From the NCBI RefSeq assembly GCF_017353515.1, contig NZ_JAFMPY010000001.1, positions 124,001 through 188,000 on the forward strand: a stretch of DNA of 64,000 nt. The letters are read 5' to 3'. Below, piece by piece: positions 35,072 to 45,010 of this stretch. Every line of letters begins with the position of its first letter. Positions within the stretch are counted from its first letter, which is position 1. Under the pieces are notes generated by a model. That model was not told the origin of the DNA. It made no database searches and saw only the letters and a list, made by a program, of their open reading frames with translations. The DNA is from Jiella sonneratiae (GTDB lineage Bacteria > Pseudomonadota > Alphaproteobacteria > Rhizobiales > Rhizobiaceae). The position numbers were made by a program, and so were the translations under genes.

Positions 35072-36091
35072 ATGACGACCCCCGCCCCGCTCCTCGCCCT
35101 TTCCGACTACGCCATCCGCTTCGCCACGCCGGACGGCACGGTGAAGGCCGTCAACGGCCTCGACCTCACGGTGGCGCCGGGCGAGACCGTCGCCGTCGTC
35201 GGCGAATCCGGCTCCGGCAAGAGCCAGACCTTCAACGGCGTCTTCGGTCTCCTCGCCCGCAATGCCGAAACGTCGGGCGAAGCCGTTTTCGAGGGCCGCG
35301 ATCTTCTCGCGATGAGTCAAAAGGAGCTCGACACGGTGCGCGGCGACCACATGGCGATGGTCTTCCAGGATCCGATGACGGCGCTCAACCCGGCGATGAA
35401 GATCAAGCACCAGCTTGCCGAGACGCTGACGGTCCACAAGCGGGTGAAGCGGCGCGCGGCCGAGGCGGAAGCGCTGAAGATGCTGAAGAAGGTCGGCATT
35501 CCCGAGGCCGAGCGGCGCATCGACCAGTATCCGCACGAGCTTTCCGGCGGCATGCGCCAGCGTGTCGTCATCGCCATGGCGCTTCTGTGCCGGCCGAAGC
35601 TGATCGTCGCCGACGAGCCGACGACGGCGCTCGACGTCACCATCCAGGCGCAGATCCTCGATCTCTTCCGGGACCTGACCAGCGAGGCCGGCACCGCCCT
35701 CGTGCTGATCACCCACGATCTCGGCGTCGTCGCCGGCATCGCCGACAAGGTGGTGGTGATGTATGCCGGCCGGATCGTCGAGGAGGCGGGCGTCGACCAG
35801 CTCTTCGCCCGGCCGGCGATGCCCTATACCGCCGCCCTCATCCGCTCGATCCCGCGGGTCGACCGGGAGGCCGAGGCGGTCGAGCCGATCGGCGGCAGGC
35901 CGCCGGACCTCATCCACCCGCCGACGGGCTGCGCGTTCCACCCGCGCTGCCGCTTCGCCGAGGACAGGTGCCGGCGCGAGCGGCCGCCACTCGAGGCCGT
36001 GGAACCTGGCCGCCGGGCGGCATGCTGGTTCCCCTTCGTCGACGATGCGGCCGGCGGCCCGGCGCCGAGAACGGAGACCGCCGGTGCCTGA
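35072..36091 (+). CDS. oppD: Oligopeptide ABC importer ATPase OppD
   Basis: The 339-residue ATPase has Walker A GESGSGKS, signature LSGGMRQRVVIAMAL and Walker B LIVADEPTTALD. The OppD-type C-terminal cysteine region HPPTGCAFHPRCRFAEDRC may hold an Fe-S cluster in this family. It energises OppBC together with OppF. The first ATG after the repeat island is used; its ribosome site is weak, so expression may depend on read-through past the repeats. The gene ends in an 8-base overlap with oppF. Confidence 0.93.
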   Translation: MTTPAPLLALSDYAIRFATPDGTVKAVNGLDLTVAPGETVAVVGESGSGKSQTFNGVFGLLARNAETSGEAVFEGRDLLAMSQKELDTVRGDHMAMVFQDPMTALNPAMKIKHQLAETLTVHKRVKRRAAEAEALKMLKKVGIPEAERRIDQYPHELSGGMRQRVVIAMALLCRPKLIVADEPTTALDVTIQAQILDLFRDLTSEAGTALVLITHDLGVVAGIADKVVVMYAGRIVEEAGVDQLFARPAMPYTAALIRSIPRVDREAEAVEPIGGRPPDLIHPPTGCAFHPRCRFAEDRCRRERPPLEAVEPGRRAACWFPFVDDAAGGPAPRTETAGA

Positions 36092-37091
36092 AACGCTTCT
36101 ATCGATCGAAAACCTCTCCACCGTCTTCGAATTGAGGGGCCGAAGCCTGTTCGCGAAGCCGGTCGAGCTGAAGGCCGTCAGCGACGTGTCGTTCACCCTC
36201 GACGAGGGCGAGACGCTCGGTATCGTCGGAGAATCCGGCTGCGGCAAGTCGACCCTCGGCCGCTCTCTCCTGCGGCTGATCGAGCCGACCGCCGGACGGA
36301 TCGTCTGGCAGGGGCGAAACCTGACCGAGCTCTCGGACACGGAGATGCGGAAGGCGCGGCGCGACCTCTCGATCATCTTCCAGGACCCCGTCGCCTCGCT
36401 CGATCCGCGCATGAACGTCGGCAAGATCATCGAGGAGCCGCTGAAGGTCGCCGAACCCTCCCTCGGCCGTGGCGAACGCCGCCGGCGGGTGGAGAAGGTG
36501 ATGGAGGAAGTCGGCCTCGCGCCGCAGATGATCAACCGCTATCCGCACGAATTCTCGGGCGGCCAGGCACAGCGCATCGGCATCGCCCGGGCGATCGTGA
36601 CGGAACCGAAGCTGATCGTCTGCGACGAACCGGTGTCGGCGCTCGACGTCTCGATCCAGGCGCAGATCGTCAATCTCCTGAAAAGCCTCAAGCAGCGCAT
36701 GGGGCTGACGCTGATCTTCATCAGTCACGATTTGTCGGTTGTCCGCCTCGTCTCGGACCGGATCCTCGTCCTCTATCTCGGGCGGATCGTCGAGATCGGG
36801 CCACGCCGCGAGGTTTTCCAGAATCCCGGCCACCCCTACACCAGGGCGCTTCTCTCGGCCGCGCCGATCCCGGATCCGAAAATCGCCCGCAGCCGGGCCA
36901 GGACCGCGCTCGAGGGCGACCCGCCCTCACCGATCAATCCGCCGTCCGGCTGCGCCTTCCGCACCCGGTGCCCGATCGCGCGCGACGTCTGCGCCGAGGC
37001 GCCGCCTCCGCTCTTTACGGTCGGCGCGGATCACCGGGCCGCCTGTCTGTTCTGGGAGGAAGTCCGCGCCGAGGGAACGGCCGTCGCCTGA
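36084..37091 (+). CDS. oppF: Oligopeptide ABC importer ATPase OppF
   Basis: This 335-residue partner ATPase has Walker A GESGCGKST, signature FSGGQAQRIGIARAI and Walker B LIVCDEPVSALD. Its C-terminal cysteine segment is PSGCAFRTRCPIARDVC. A GTG start at 36084, overlapping the oppD stop and with CGGAG upstream, gives the proper N-terminus PETLLSIENLSTVF. It completes the oppABCDF set. The next gene is convergent. Confidence 0.92.
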   Translation: MPETLLSIENLSTVFELRGRSLFAKPVELKAVSDVSFTLDEGETLGIVGESGCGKSTLGRSLLRLIEPTAGRIVWQGRNLTELSDTEMRKARRDLSIIFQDPVASLDPRMNVGKIIEEPLKVAEPSLGRGERRRRVEKVMEEVGLAPQMINRYPHEFSGGQAQRIGIARAIVTEPKLIVCDEPVSALDVSIQAQIVNLLKSLKQRMGLTLIFISHDLSVVRLVSDRILVLYLGRIVEIGPRREVFQNPGHPYTRALLSAAPIPDPKIARSRARTALEGDPPSPINPPSGCAFRTRCPIARDVCAEAPPPLFTVGADHRAACLFWEEVRAEGTAVA

Positions 37092-37164
37092 GCCCGGAGG
37101 GAGTGGAAGGCCGTTCCTCAGCCGGAAGCCGGCTCTTCCTCGCGGCGCCCGCCGCGCGGCGGCC

Positions 37165-37707
37165 TCAGCGGACCAGCGCGCATCCGATCGGCCCGGTCCG
37201 CGACGCGACGACGGTCTTCTTGTCCAGCGGGACATAGGTCCGACGCGTCACGACGGCGCTGCAGGACGCCTTGTTGAGGGCGACGCGGATGGTGATGTCG
37301 CGCTGGCGGACGAAATCCTCGCTCTTGAGGAACTCCCAGTCCTCCGGTCTTTCGTTCTTGTACTTGAACTTCGAGACTACCCTGATCTCGAAATCCGTCG
37401 CACCGAACTTCTTCACCCTGACGCAGGAGTTCGTCGTCCAGAACACGCCGATCTCCGCGATGTTCATGCTCTTGCAGGCATTCTTGCCGCCAAAGGACAA
37501 CGGAACCAGCTTCTTGTAGGTGTTGAGGGCATTGCCGGAGTCGGACGAATAGCCGAGGACGGCGAACATCTTTCCCTGGTTCATCATGATGCCGCCGATG
37601 TCCGGCACACGATTGAACGCATACATGCTGGTTTCGGCCGAAGCCTGACCCGCGACAAGGATCAGCGGCAATGCCAGCAGCAGAGATTTCACGCGCCTGA
37701 AATCCAT
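37165..37707 (-). CDS. Exported protein of unknown function
   Basis: The 180-residue product has a clean signal peptide (MDFRRVKSLLLALPLILVAG, cleavage near ASAET). The mature part carries four cysteines in two likely pairs (NACKSMN and NSCVRVKK; ASCSAVV and IGCALVR), suggesting a disulfide-stabilised periplasmic protein. Lysine and asparagine are more frequent than in neighbouring genes. I do not recognise the family. A perfect short palindrome TGTCGTTGCGACA lies about 27 bases upstream (37734-37746). Confidence 0.65.
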   Translation of the reverse strand: MDFRRVKSLLLALPLILVAGQASAETSMYAFNRVPDIGGIMMNQGKMFAVLGYSSDSGNALNTYKKLVPLSFGGKNACKSMNIAEIGVFWTTNSCVRVKKFGATDFEIRVVSKFKYKNERPEDWEFLKSEDFVRQRDITIRVALNKASCSAVVTRRTYVPLDKKTVVASRTGPIGCALVR

Positions 37708-38032
37708 CGGAAAATACCTGACCGGCCAAAAGTTGTCGTTGCGACAGTTTGAGCATGAAAGGCAGGTCCGCGCCACCGAAATCCGCCATCGGAGACCAAG
37801 GACCGCGGCGGCGGCCCGGCATCTCGCCGGCGGGCGCTGGCTCGACGTCGTGCGCCGTGCAAGGCGGCGACCGGGGAACGGAAGGACCGCGCAAGCGCCG
37901 GAGGCCGACCCGCGACGGCAGGACGAAGCCTCGGACGGACCAAGCGGAGCCGGCGGAGCGCCGCCGATCATTGCCAACGGACGCCGCCCGTCGGAACGCC
38001 GTCCGGGTCGATTTCGCGTCGTGAAGAGCGGC
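37708..38032. other. Intergenic region between exported protein and tRNA-Gly
   Basis: These 325 bases hold no convincing gene. Apart from the dyad TGTCG-TTG-CGACA (37734-37746), a possible operator for the exported protein, I see only GC-rich sequence with no T-tailed terminator. Confidence 0.5.
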
Positions 38033-38107
38033 TGGAGCGGGCGATGGGGATCGAACCCACGACATCAAGCTTGGGAAGCTTGCGTTCTACCACTGAACTA
38101 CACCCGC
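38033..38107 (-). tRNA. tRNA-Gly (anticodon CCC)
   Basis: Read on the minus strand the sequence begins GCGGGTGTAGTTCAGTGGTA and folds into a complete cloverleaf. The acceptor GCGGGTG pairs with CGCCCGC. The anticodon stem CAAGC/GCTTG encloses loop TTCCCAA (anticodon CCC), and the T arm contains GGGTTCGATCCCC. The CCA end is encoded (38033-38035). It decodes GGG codons. Confidence 0.95.
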
Positions 38108-38302
38108 AGCGCCGCGGACATTGCCGCCGGCGGCCGGGCCCGTCAAGCGAATTCGGTGGCGGCCGGCCGTCGCCGCGCCTCGCCCCGTGGCGATGGACGG
38201 GCAGGCACCCGGTCCCAGGCCGAAGACAGGCCAGAGAAAGCAAGCCGGCCTATGGGTCTTTCTCGAATGCCACGCGAGCAAGCGGACAGGACCCAGCTGC
38301 CC

Positions 38303-39991
38303 ATGCCCATGAAGAAGCTTCTCTTCGTCATCCCGCCCTACTTCAACGCCGCCGACTATCTCGACCGGTCGCGGGCGGCCGTGCTGCCGGCCTTCACGAT
38401 CCCCTACGGCATCCTGTCGATGGAAGCCTATCTGACGAAGCATGCCGAGAACCTCGCCGAAATCCGGCTGGTCGACCTCAACGTCACGCTGAAGCGGCTG
38501 CTCGACGAGCGGTCCGTCGCCTCCTACGAAGCGGTGTTCCGGGCGGAAATCCAGGCGGCGCTCGCCGCCTTCGCGCCGGATTTCGTCGGCATCTCGGCGC
38601 TGTTCAACTCCTCCTTCGGCTACGTCCAGGCGCTGGCGAAGGCGGTGAAGGACCACGACCCGGCGATCGTCACGCTCGCCGGCGGCGGCCTGCCGTCGGC
38701 GGCCTACCAGATGATGCTGGAGCGCTGCCCCGACCTCGACGCGATCTGCAAGGGCGAGGGCGAACTGCCGCTGAAGGACCTCATCGACGCCGAAGACCCT
38801 TCGGCGCTTCTCGTCTCGCACCGTTCGTGGATCACCCGCGAGGGCGTCGCCGCCGGCAAGATGCCGGGCCACAGCTTCATCGCCGACCTCGACGACATTC
38901 CGCCGATGAACTACGCGATGCTGAACCTCGACAACTACAACAACCGCGGCATCGACAAGCGCTACACCGACCAGCCGAAGCGCGAGATGGCGATCCACAC
39001 CTCGCGCGGCTGCCCGTTCCTCTGCGTCTTCTGCTCCAACCCGTCGCTGCACGGCCGCGACGTGCGCTTCATGTCGGTCGAGCGGGTGGTCGCCGACGTC
39101 ACCCGCATGCGCGACGACTACGGCATGACGGTGCTGATGATCGAAGACGATCACTTCTTTCACGACAAGGAGCGCGCCAAGCGGCTGCTTGCGGCCGTCG
39201 CCGAGCTCGGCATCCGCTGCGAGTTCCCGAACGGCGTCGCGGTCTATGCGATCGACGACGAGGTCGCCGCGCTGTTCTCGCGCGCCGGCGTGTCGGCGGT
39301 GGCGCTCGCCGTCGAATCCGGCTCCGACCACGTGCTCAACCACATCATCAAGAAGCCGCTGAAGAAGAAGCTGATCCGACCCGCCGTCGAGGCGCTGCGC
39401 AAGCACGACGTGCGCTCGCACGTCTTCATCGTGCTCGGCCTGCCGGGCGAAGAGGACGAGCATCGCGAGGAGACCGTCGCGATGCTGATCGAGAACGGCT
39501 TCGACTGGGTGCACGTCTATCTGGCGATCCCGATCTACGGCAGCCGGCTCTACGACATCTGCGTCGACAACGGCTACATCGAGCGGCCCAACAACGACGA
39601 CTTCGTCGTCACCAAGGCGGTGATCCGCGCCCCGGGCGTCGATCCCGAGAAGCTCGAGGCCTTCGCCTACGAGACCCAGCTGCGCGTCAACTTCATCGAG
39701 AACCACACGATGAAGATCGGCCGCTACGACGTCGCGATCCACTATATGCGGAACGTCGTTGCGAAATATCCGGACCACGCCTTCGGCCACCTCTATCTCG
39801 CCCTGTGCCATCAGGCGCGCGGCGAGGCGCACGAGGCCGTCCGGCATGCGGCGAGCGCGCTCGAGGTCTTCGCCACCAACGACTGGTGGCGGTCGATGGC
39901 CGAGCGCCACGGCGTCGGCTACGAGGCGATGCTGGCGCCGATCGGCGGGGCGCTGGCGACGATGGCGGAACCGATCCGCCTCGCCGGCTGA
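38303..39991 (+). CDS. B12-binding-domain radical SAM protein
   Basis: The 562-residue protein has an N-terminal cobalamin-binding-type Rossmann domain (about 1-150, with PDFVGISALFNSSFG and VTLAGGGLPS). A radical SAM domain follows, with the 4Fe-4S motif C237-x3-C241-x2-C244 (SRGCPFLCVFCSNPS). Its C-terminal part (about 470-560) looks TPR-like. Such class B enzymes carry out methylations or C-C chemistry on unknown small molecules or lipids. The likely start is ATG 38303 (MPMKKLLFVIPPYF); ATG 38309 is an alternative. No biosynthetic cluster surrounds it, so the substrate is open. Confidence 0.85.
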   Translation: MPMKKLLFVIPPYFNAADYLDRSRAAVLPAFTIPYGILSMEAYLTKHAENLAEIRLVDLNVTLKRLLDERSVASYEAVFRAEIQAALAAFAPDFVGISALFNSSFGYVQALAKAVKDHDPAIVTLAGGGLPSAAYQMMLERCPDLDAICKGEGELPLKDLIDAEDPSALLVSHRSWITREGVAAGKMPGHSFIADLDDIPPMNYAMLNLDNYNNRGIDKRYTDQPKREMAIHTSRGCPFLCVFCSNPSLHGRDVRFMSVERVVADVTRMRDDYGMTVLMIEDDHFFHDKERAKRLLAAVAELGIRCEFPNGVAVYAIDDEVAALFSRAGVSAVALAVESGSDHVLNHIIKKPLKKKLIRPAVEALRKHDVRSHVFIVLGLPGEEDEHREETVAMLIENGFDWVHVYLAIPIYGSRLYDICVDNGYIERPNNDDFVVTKAVIRAPGVDPEKLEAFAYETQLRVNFIENHTMKIGRYDVAIHYMRNVVAKYPDHAFGHLYLALCHQARGEAHEAVRHAASALEVFATNDWWRSMAERHGVGYEAMLAPIGGALATMAEPIRLAG

Positions 39992-40013
39992 GCGCGGCAG
40001 GCTGTTCCCGGCC

Positions 40014-40658
40014 TCAGGCGGCCGGCTTGAGGGCCGCCGCCTCCCGCGCGAGGGCGGTGATGCCCGACCAGTCGCCGGCGGCGACCTTGTCCTTCGGGGC
40101 GAGCCACGAGCCGCCGACGCACAGGACGTTCGGCAGGTCGAGATAGTCCCTGACGTTCTTCGGCGAGATCCCGCCGGTCGGGCAGAACTTCAGGGCAGGC
40201 ATGACGGGGGCGATCGACTTCAGCAGCGCCGCCCCGCCGATCTGCTCGGCCGGGAAGAACTTCAGCACCTCGTAGCCTTCCTGCAGCATCGCCATCATCT
40301 CGCTCGGCGTCGCCGAGCCCGGCAGGAGCGGCACGTCGCTGCCGCGCGCGGCGTCGAGAATCTCCACCGTCGCGCCCGGCGAGACGATGAACTCGGCGCC
40401 GGCCTTCTCGGCCGCCTCGAACTGCTTGGTGGTGAGGATCGTCCCGGCGCCGCAGACCATGTCCGGCACTTCAGCGACGATCGCCCTGATCGCCTCGAGC
40501 GCCGCCGGGGTGCGCAGCGTCACCTCGATCGAGCGGATGCCGCCGGCGGCGAGCGACTTGGCGAGCGACACGCCCTCTTCCGCGCTTTCCACCGCGACGA
40601 CCGGCACGACCGGTTGGGCGGTCAGGATCTTCAGGAGACGTCTTTTGTCCTGGCTCAT
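40014..40658 (-). CDS. eda: KDPG/KHG aldolase (Entner-Doudoroff)
   Basis: The 214-residue class I aldolase has E45 in IRSIEVTLRTP, the GAGT segment (70-73), the Schiff-base lysine K133 in VLKFFPAEQIGG, and FCPTGGIS. Both key residues fall at the same positions as in the E. coli enzyme. It splits 2-keto-3-deoxy-6-phosphogluconate to pyruvate and glyceraldehyde 3-phosphate in the cytosol. No edd gene is present here, so the pathway is split in this genome. It converges on the radical SAM gene. Confidence 0.95.
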   Translation of the reverse strand: MSQDKRRLLKILTAQPVVPVVAVESAEEGVSLAKSLAAGGIRSIEVTLRTPAALEAIRAIVAEVPDMVCGAGTILTTKQFEAAEKAGAEFIVSPGATVEILDAARGSDVPLLPGSATPSEMMAMLQEGYEVLKFFPAEQIGGAALLKSIAPVMPALKFCPTGGISPKNVRDYLDLPNVLCVGGSWLAPKDKVAAGDWSGITALAREAAALKPAA

Positions 40659-40921
40659 GGCGGTGGCTCGCTCCGACAGCGTTGTTTGCGCGGATGCTTA
40701 GACCATCGCGCCTCGCGCTGAAAAGCGGCTATCGGGAAAAACCGCCCGGGAGTGAGCCTCCGCGAGCGGCTTTCGCGGGTTCGCCTCGCCGGATGCCGCC
40801 GTTCAGCACCGTGCAATCGCTCGAAACCGCCGCCGGGCAGGGCTATCGGCTTGATCTTTCCCGCGCGGGCGGCGATCGAGGCGTCGCCGATGGGCTCGTC
40901 TTCGAGCGGCCGCCCTGCCGT

Positions 40922-42112
40922 TCAGAGGCCGCCGTTGAACGTGCGGTAGAAGATGTGGCGGCCGATCTTGTCGACCTTCTCCATGGCCCTCGCCCAGCGC
41001 GGCCGCACGTAGTTGGCATGGTAGTGGGTCGCCGAGCCGACCTCGGCGATCCAGATCTCGCCATTCGTGACCTTCCTGGCGACTTCCTCGGCCTTCGCGA
41101 AGGCTTCGGCGTCGCGGATCCGGTCCTTGTGGCCGTCGCAGGCGAAGGAGAACTGGCAGCGGTTGCGCCAGTTCTTGTTCTGGTAGACGACGCCGCAGAT
41201 CGAGTTCGGATAGGCCGGGTTGCGGACGCGGTTGAGCATCACCTGCGCCACCGCCGCCTGGCCCTCTTCGGATTCGCCGCGGGCCTCGAAATAGATGCCG
41301 TTGGCAAGGCAGGTCTGTTCGGATTCGCTGTAGGCGTCCGCCGGAAGCGGCGTCGCCGCCCAGGCATGATCGTCGCCGTCCACCGGCGGGATGAAGGCTT
41401 CCGGCTGGTCCTTCAGCACCCGCTCGAACATCGAGGAGGCGCGCTTGCCGGCCCCGCCGTCGGCCGGCGCGTAACCGAGCGCGCTGGCCGCCCCCGATTC
41501 CGAGGGGCGCAGCGAGGCGAGCAGAACCTTGTCGTTGCCCGCCGCGGTCTTCGACTTCTCGAACTTCGGCGGTCCCATCAGCTGGAAGTTCGTGGCGACG
41601 GCGATGGCATCGCGGGTCGACGGAGCGACCTTGGCGAAGGCGGTCCGGATGCGGGCTTCGGCGCCGGTCACCCGCGGCCCCATCAGGCCGCCGCCGTCGA
41701 AGACGGAGCCGGCCGCGAGACCGTAACGGGCCATCTCGCCGCGCGGACCGCCGACGCGGCCGGCCTTGCCGACCCGCTTGATCCGCGGCTCGTCGCCCGC
41801 AGCGACCAGTGCCATGCGGCGGGCGAGCCGGGCGGCCGCCTCGCGTTCGGCGGTCATCTGCGCGCCCTGTTCTGCCGAATAGGCCAGATCGGCCGCCGAC
41901 ATCGTGCCGTAGGCGCTCGGAACCAGAAAGGCGTGAACCCGTTTCGGACCATCGGCGCCGGCCACCAGTGCCGTCGCGTCCTGCTGGTGAATGCCGGTCA
42001 CGCTCGCCCCCGCGAGCAGCGATCCGGATATCACCGCGAACGCAGCCCGCCGTGCCGCGCGATAGCCGCAATGTCGCGTGCGGCCTGTCGCCGCCTGCCC
42101 CTCAGCCCCCAT
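40922..42112 (-). CDS. Exported cell-wall hydrolase with C-terminal SleB domain
   Basis: The 396-residue protein starts with a basic stretch and a hydrophobic signal/anchor (AAFAVISGSLLAGASVTG, about 24-41). A long linker follows, then a SleB-type hydrolase domain (about 268-390): IYFEARGESEEGQAAVAQVM, LNRVRNPAYPNSICGVVYQ and ATHYHANYVRPRWA. The first motif contains the catalytic glutamate of this lytic-transglycosylase-like family. It probably remodels peptidoglycan during growth or division. ATG 42112 is preferred over a TTG one codon upstream. A good promoter lies just before it, overlapping several TTAA motifs. Confidence 0.85.
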   Translation of the reverse strand: MGAEGQAATGRTRHCGYRAARRAAFAVISGSLLAGASVTGIHQQDATALVAGADGPKRVHAFLVPSAYGTMSAADLAYSAEQGAQMTAEREAAARLARRMALVAAGDEPRIKRVGKAGRVGGPRGEMARYGLAAGSVFDGGGLMGPRVTGAEARIRTAFAKVAPSTRDAIAVATNFQLMGPPKFEKSKTAAGNDKVLLASLRPSESGAASALGYAPADGGAGKRASSMFERVLKDQPEAFIPPVDGDDHAWAATPLPADAYSESEQTCLANGIYFEARGESEEGQAAVAQVMLNRVRNPAYPNSICGVVYQNKNWRNRCQFSFACDGHKDRIRDAEAFAKAEEVARKVTNGEIWIAEVGSATHYHANYVRPRWARAMEKVDKIGRHIFYRTFNGGL

Positions 42113-42152
42113 CAAGCCCCCGCTTGCGTGTCACTCACTTCCAAAGATGTCG

Positions 42153-42181
42153 TTAAAACATCCCCCATTAACCTTGTTCAA
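42153..42181 (-). promoter_or_regulatory. Candidate promoter of the SleB gene with TTAA half-sites
   Basis: On the minus strand, TTGAAC (42176-42181) and TTTTAA (42153-42158) are separated by 17 bases and lie about 40 bases ahead of the ATG. Three TTAA blocks (42153-42156, 42168-42171 and 42185-42188, the last two as TTAACC/GGTTAAC) overlap it. None has the exact seven-base spacing of a CtrA box, but cell-cycle control is plausible. Confidence 0.45.
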
Positions 42182-42203
42182 TGGTTAACAAATTTTGGTC
42201 ATT

Positions 42204-43685
42204 TCAAGACGACCGCTTGCGTTTGCCCGCATAAGGGTTCTGAGGCTTGCGCAAGGCCAGCCGCATCGGCACCCCGAAGAAGCCGAACGTCTCCCGCAAC
42301 CCGTTGATCAGATAGCGGGTATAGGAAGCCCCCAGGGCCTCGGGCCGCGCCGTCGAAACGACGAATGTCGGCGGCCGCGACTTGATCTGGGTCATATACT
42401 TGATGTTGACGCGTCTCCCCGCCACGGCGGGCGGCGGATGCTTCACCACCACACGCTCGAGCCACTGATTGAGTTTAGCCGTACTGATCCGAAGATTCCA
42501 GACTTCGTGAGTCTCCGTGACGGCCTTCATCAGACGGTCGATCCCCTCGCCGGTCTCGCCGGAGACGGTGACGGCCCGGACGCCGCGAACCTGCGGCAAC
42601 AGACGCTCGGTCTTTTCGCGCAGGTCCTTCAGCAGTTCCTGGCGATCCTCGACGAGATCCCACTTGTTGAAGGCCAGCACCGGCGCCCGCCCCTCGCGCA
42701 CGACGAGGTCGACGATCGAGAGGTCCTGGCGTTCGAAGGGAATGGTGACGTCGAAGACGATGACCACGACCTCGGCGAAGCGGATCGCCCTCAGGCCGTC
42801 GGCGACCGAAAGCTTTTCGAGCTTTTCCTGAACCCGCGCCTTGCGCCGCATTCCGGCGGTGTCGAAGACCTTGATGCGCCTGCCGCGCCACTCCCAGTCG
42901 ACGGAGATGGAGTCGCGGGTAATCCCGGCTTCCGGGCCGGTGAGCAGGCGGTCTTCGCCGAGAAAGCGGTTGATCAGCGTCGACTTGCCGGCATTCGGCC
43001 GGCCGACGATCGCCATCCGCAGCGGCTTCGTCGGGTCGTAGGGCTCGGCCGCCGCGTCGACGCCGTCGTCCCCCTCGCTTGAAAGCGAGCCTTCGCCCGC
43101 GACAGTGTCGGCGGGTTCGCCCCCGGCGTCGCCGCGATCCTCCGCGTCCGCCTCGATCGCCCGGGCGGGCGGCCGGGCCGGGCGGAATACCTCGCGGCCG
43201 AGCGCCTCGACCATGGCGTCGCGCAGATCGCCCATGCCCTCGCCATGCTCGGCGGAGATCGCCACCGGCTCGCCGAGGCCGACGGAATAGGCGTCGATGA
43301 GCCCGGCATCGGATCCGCGCGCCTCGGCCTTGTTGGCGACGAGCACGACGGCCTTGGCGCGGCGGCGCAGGAGTTCGGCGAAGTCCTGGTCCTGCGGGGT
43401 CAGCCCCGCCTTCACGTCGACGAGGAACAGGCAGAGGTCGGCGGCGGCGATCGCGGCTTCGGTCTGGGCGCGCATCCGGCCTTCGAGCGTCTCGGCGCCG
43501 GCGTCCTCGAGCCCGGCGGTATCGACGATGTCGAAGCCGAGGTCCATCAGCCGCGCCTCGCCGATGCGCCGGTCGCGCGTCACCCCCGGCCGGTCGTCGA
43601 CGAGGGCGAGCCGCCGGCCGACGAGGCGGTTGAAGAGCGTGGACTTCCCGACATTGGGCTGGCCGATGATGGCGATGGTGACCAT
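42204..43685 (-). CDS. der: Ribosome-assembly GTPase Der (EngA)
   Basis: The 493-residue protein has two GTPase domains in tandem, [14 protein letters not shown] (about 7-20) and [14 protein letters not shown] (about 227-240), each with its own DxxG-type and NKxD-type motifs (VANKAEA and AFNKWDL). A C-terminal KH-like domain follows. Der acts in 50S subunit maturation and is essential in most bacteria. The acidic linker between the G domains (about 165-215) is longer than in E. coli. It lies 38 bases downstream of the membrane TPR gene. Confidence 0.96.
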   Translation of the reverse strand: MVTIAIIGQPNVGKSTLFNRLVGRRLALVDDRPGVTRDRRIGEARLMDLGFDIVDTAGLEDAGAETLEGRMRAQTEAAIAAADLCLFLVDVKAGLTPQDQDFAELLRRRAKAVVLVANKAEARGSDAGLIDAYSVGLGEPVAISAEHGEGMGDLRDAMVEALGREVFRPARPPARAIEADAEDRGDAGGEPADTVAGEGSLSSEGDDGVDAAAEPYDPTKPLRMAIVGRPNAGKSTLINRFLGEDRLLTGPEAGITRDSISVDWEWRGRRIKVFDTAGMRRKARVQEKLEKLSVADGLRAIRFAEVVVIVFDVTIPFERQDLSIVDLVVREGRAPVLAFNKWDLVEDRQELLKDLREKTERLLPQVRGVRAVTVSGETGEGIDRLMKAVTETHEVWNLRISTAKLNQWLERVVVKHPPPAVAGRRVNIKYMTQIKSRPPTFVVSTARPEALGASYTRYLINGLRETFGFFGVPMRLALRKPQNPYAGKRKRSS

Positions 43686-43723
43686 GTCGGGACGACTTTC
43701 CTCAAGTTTGCGAGCGCTCCGGC

Positions 43724-44902
43724 TCAGTTGCTGTTCTGGCCGTCGAGCGGCGGACGCGGCTGATCGGCCGCATTGCCCGTCGTGGTGCCCGTGGTCGAGG
43801 CTGCCTGGCCGTTCGCCGGGCTGTCGCCGTCCGGTGCGGCCTGGCCGGCCGCGGCATCGCCGGTCGTCGCCGGCGCTGCGCCGGCGTCGCCGGCGGCGGC
43901 CGGCTGATCGCCCGCCGCCTCGCCGGCCGTGCCGGGGCCCGCCGGCGCATCGGTCGCGGCAGGCGCTGCCGTCTCCGGTCCGGGCGAACTGGTCGCACCG
44001 GCGGCCGCGCCGTCCGTGGCGGATGCGTCCGAGGCCGCGTTCGCGCCGGTCGCGGTGCCGAGATCGGTGGTCGGCATCGCCGCTCCGCCGTCGGCAGGCC
44101 CGGCGTCGCCCGCCCCGGCGCCGGCATCGCCACCGGTGTCGAGCAGCCCCGGCAGGTCGACGGCGCCGAGCCCGTTGTCGGCACTGGCGGCCGGCGCCTT
44201 GGCGGCGGTGCCGTCGGGTTTGGCCGGCGGCAGCGCGTTCGGCCCGGTGGCGCCGGAATTGATCAGGTCGAGCATGATCTTCGCCCGGCCGGAAATGTCG
44301 GACGGCGTGCCCGGATCGGTCACCAGCTGCTGGAAAAGCGGCTTGGCGGTTTCGCCGTCGCCGGCCTTCCAGGCCGCGAGCGCGATCGCCTCGCGGGCCG
44401 GGAAGCGCAGCGTATCGCTGTCGCCGGAAAGCCGCTCCACCCTCTGGCGGACCTCGTCGAGCGTGCCGGAATCGACGAGCACGTAGGCCGCGCGGATCGC
44501 CGCCATGTCGCGCAGGCCCTGCGGCGCCTCGCCGGCATTGGCGACGCCGTCGAAGGCGGCCACGGCTTCCTTCGGATGGCCGGCCGCGGCCTCGATTCCG
44601 CCAAGCGAGAGTTCGGCGAGATAGGGATAGGCCCCGGTGCCGTCGGCCGCGATCGCCTTCAGCGCCTTGACCGCCTCGTCGTTTTTGCCGTCGGCGGCGA
44701 GCTTGACGGCGGCGGCATAGCGGTCGCCGGCGGCATTCGCCTGTCCGGTCTGGTAGTGTTCCCAGGCGACGACGCCCGCCGTGACGGCGACGACGGCAAC
44801 GGCCCCGCCGAGCAGCCAGGCGCCGAACCGCGTCCAGACCGCCTTGACCTTGTCCTGGCGAAGCTCTTCGTCGACTTCCCTGAAAAAACTGTCGTCGCTC
44901 AT
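43724..44902 (-). CDS. Membrane-anchored TPR-like protein (YfgM-like N-terminus) with low-complexity tail
   Basis: The 392-residue protein starts [20 protein letters not shown], followed by one membrane anchor (about 27-47) and a TPR_21/YfgM-like repeat domain (about 55-215). Residues 225-392 are almost wholly Ala, Gly, Pro, Asp and Thr. In Gammaproteobacteria, YfgM helps SecYEG and is encoded with bamB and der. Here der follows directly and no bamB is present. The tail, unusual in length and composition, probably spans the periplasm. The GC-rich tail DNA makes long shadow frames on the other strand. Confidence 0.8.
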   Translation of the reverse strand: MSDDSFFREVDEELRQDKVKAVWTRFGAWLLGGAVAVVAVTAGVVAWEHYQTGQANAAGDRYAAAVKLAADGKNDEAVKALKAIAADGTGAYPYLAELSLGGIEAAAGHPKEAVAAFDGVANAGEAPQGLRDMAAIRAAYVLVDSGTLDEVRQRVERLSGDSDTLRFPAREAIALAAWKAGDGETAKPLFQQLVTDPGTPSDISGRAKIMLDLINSGATGPNALPPAKPDGTAAKAPAASADNGLGAVDLPGLLDTGGDAGAGAGDAGPADGGAAMPTTDLGTATGANAASDASATDGAAAGATSSPGPETAAPAATDAPAGPGTAGEAAGDQPAAAGDAGAAPATTGDAAAGQAAPDGDSPANGQAASTTGTTTGNAADQPRPPLDGQNSN

Positions 44903-45010
44903 CCGCTCGCTTTCCTCCTTTTCCGCCGCCGCGACCGCACGAAAGACGCAGCGACGGAAATCAACGCGTCTTCTAACGATTTTTTGCGGCGACGAAAGAG
45001 CGGGGGCCGG

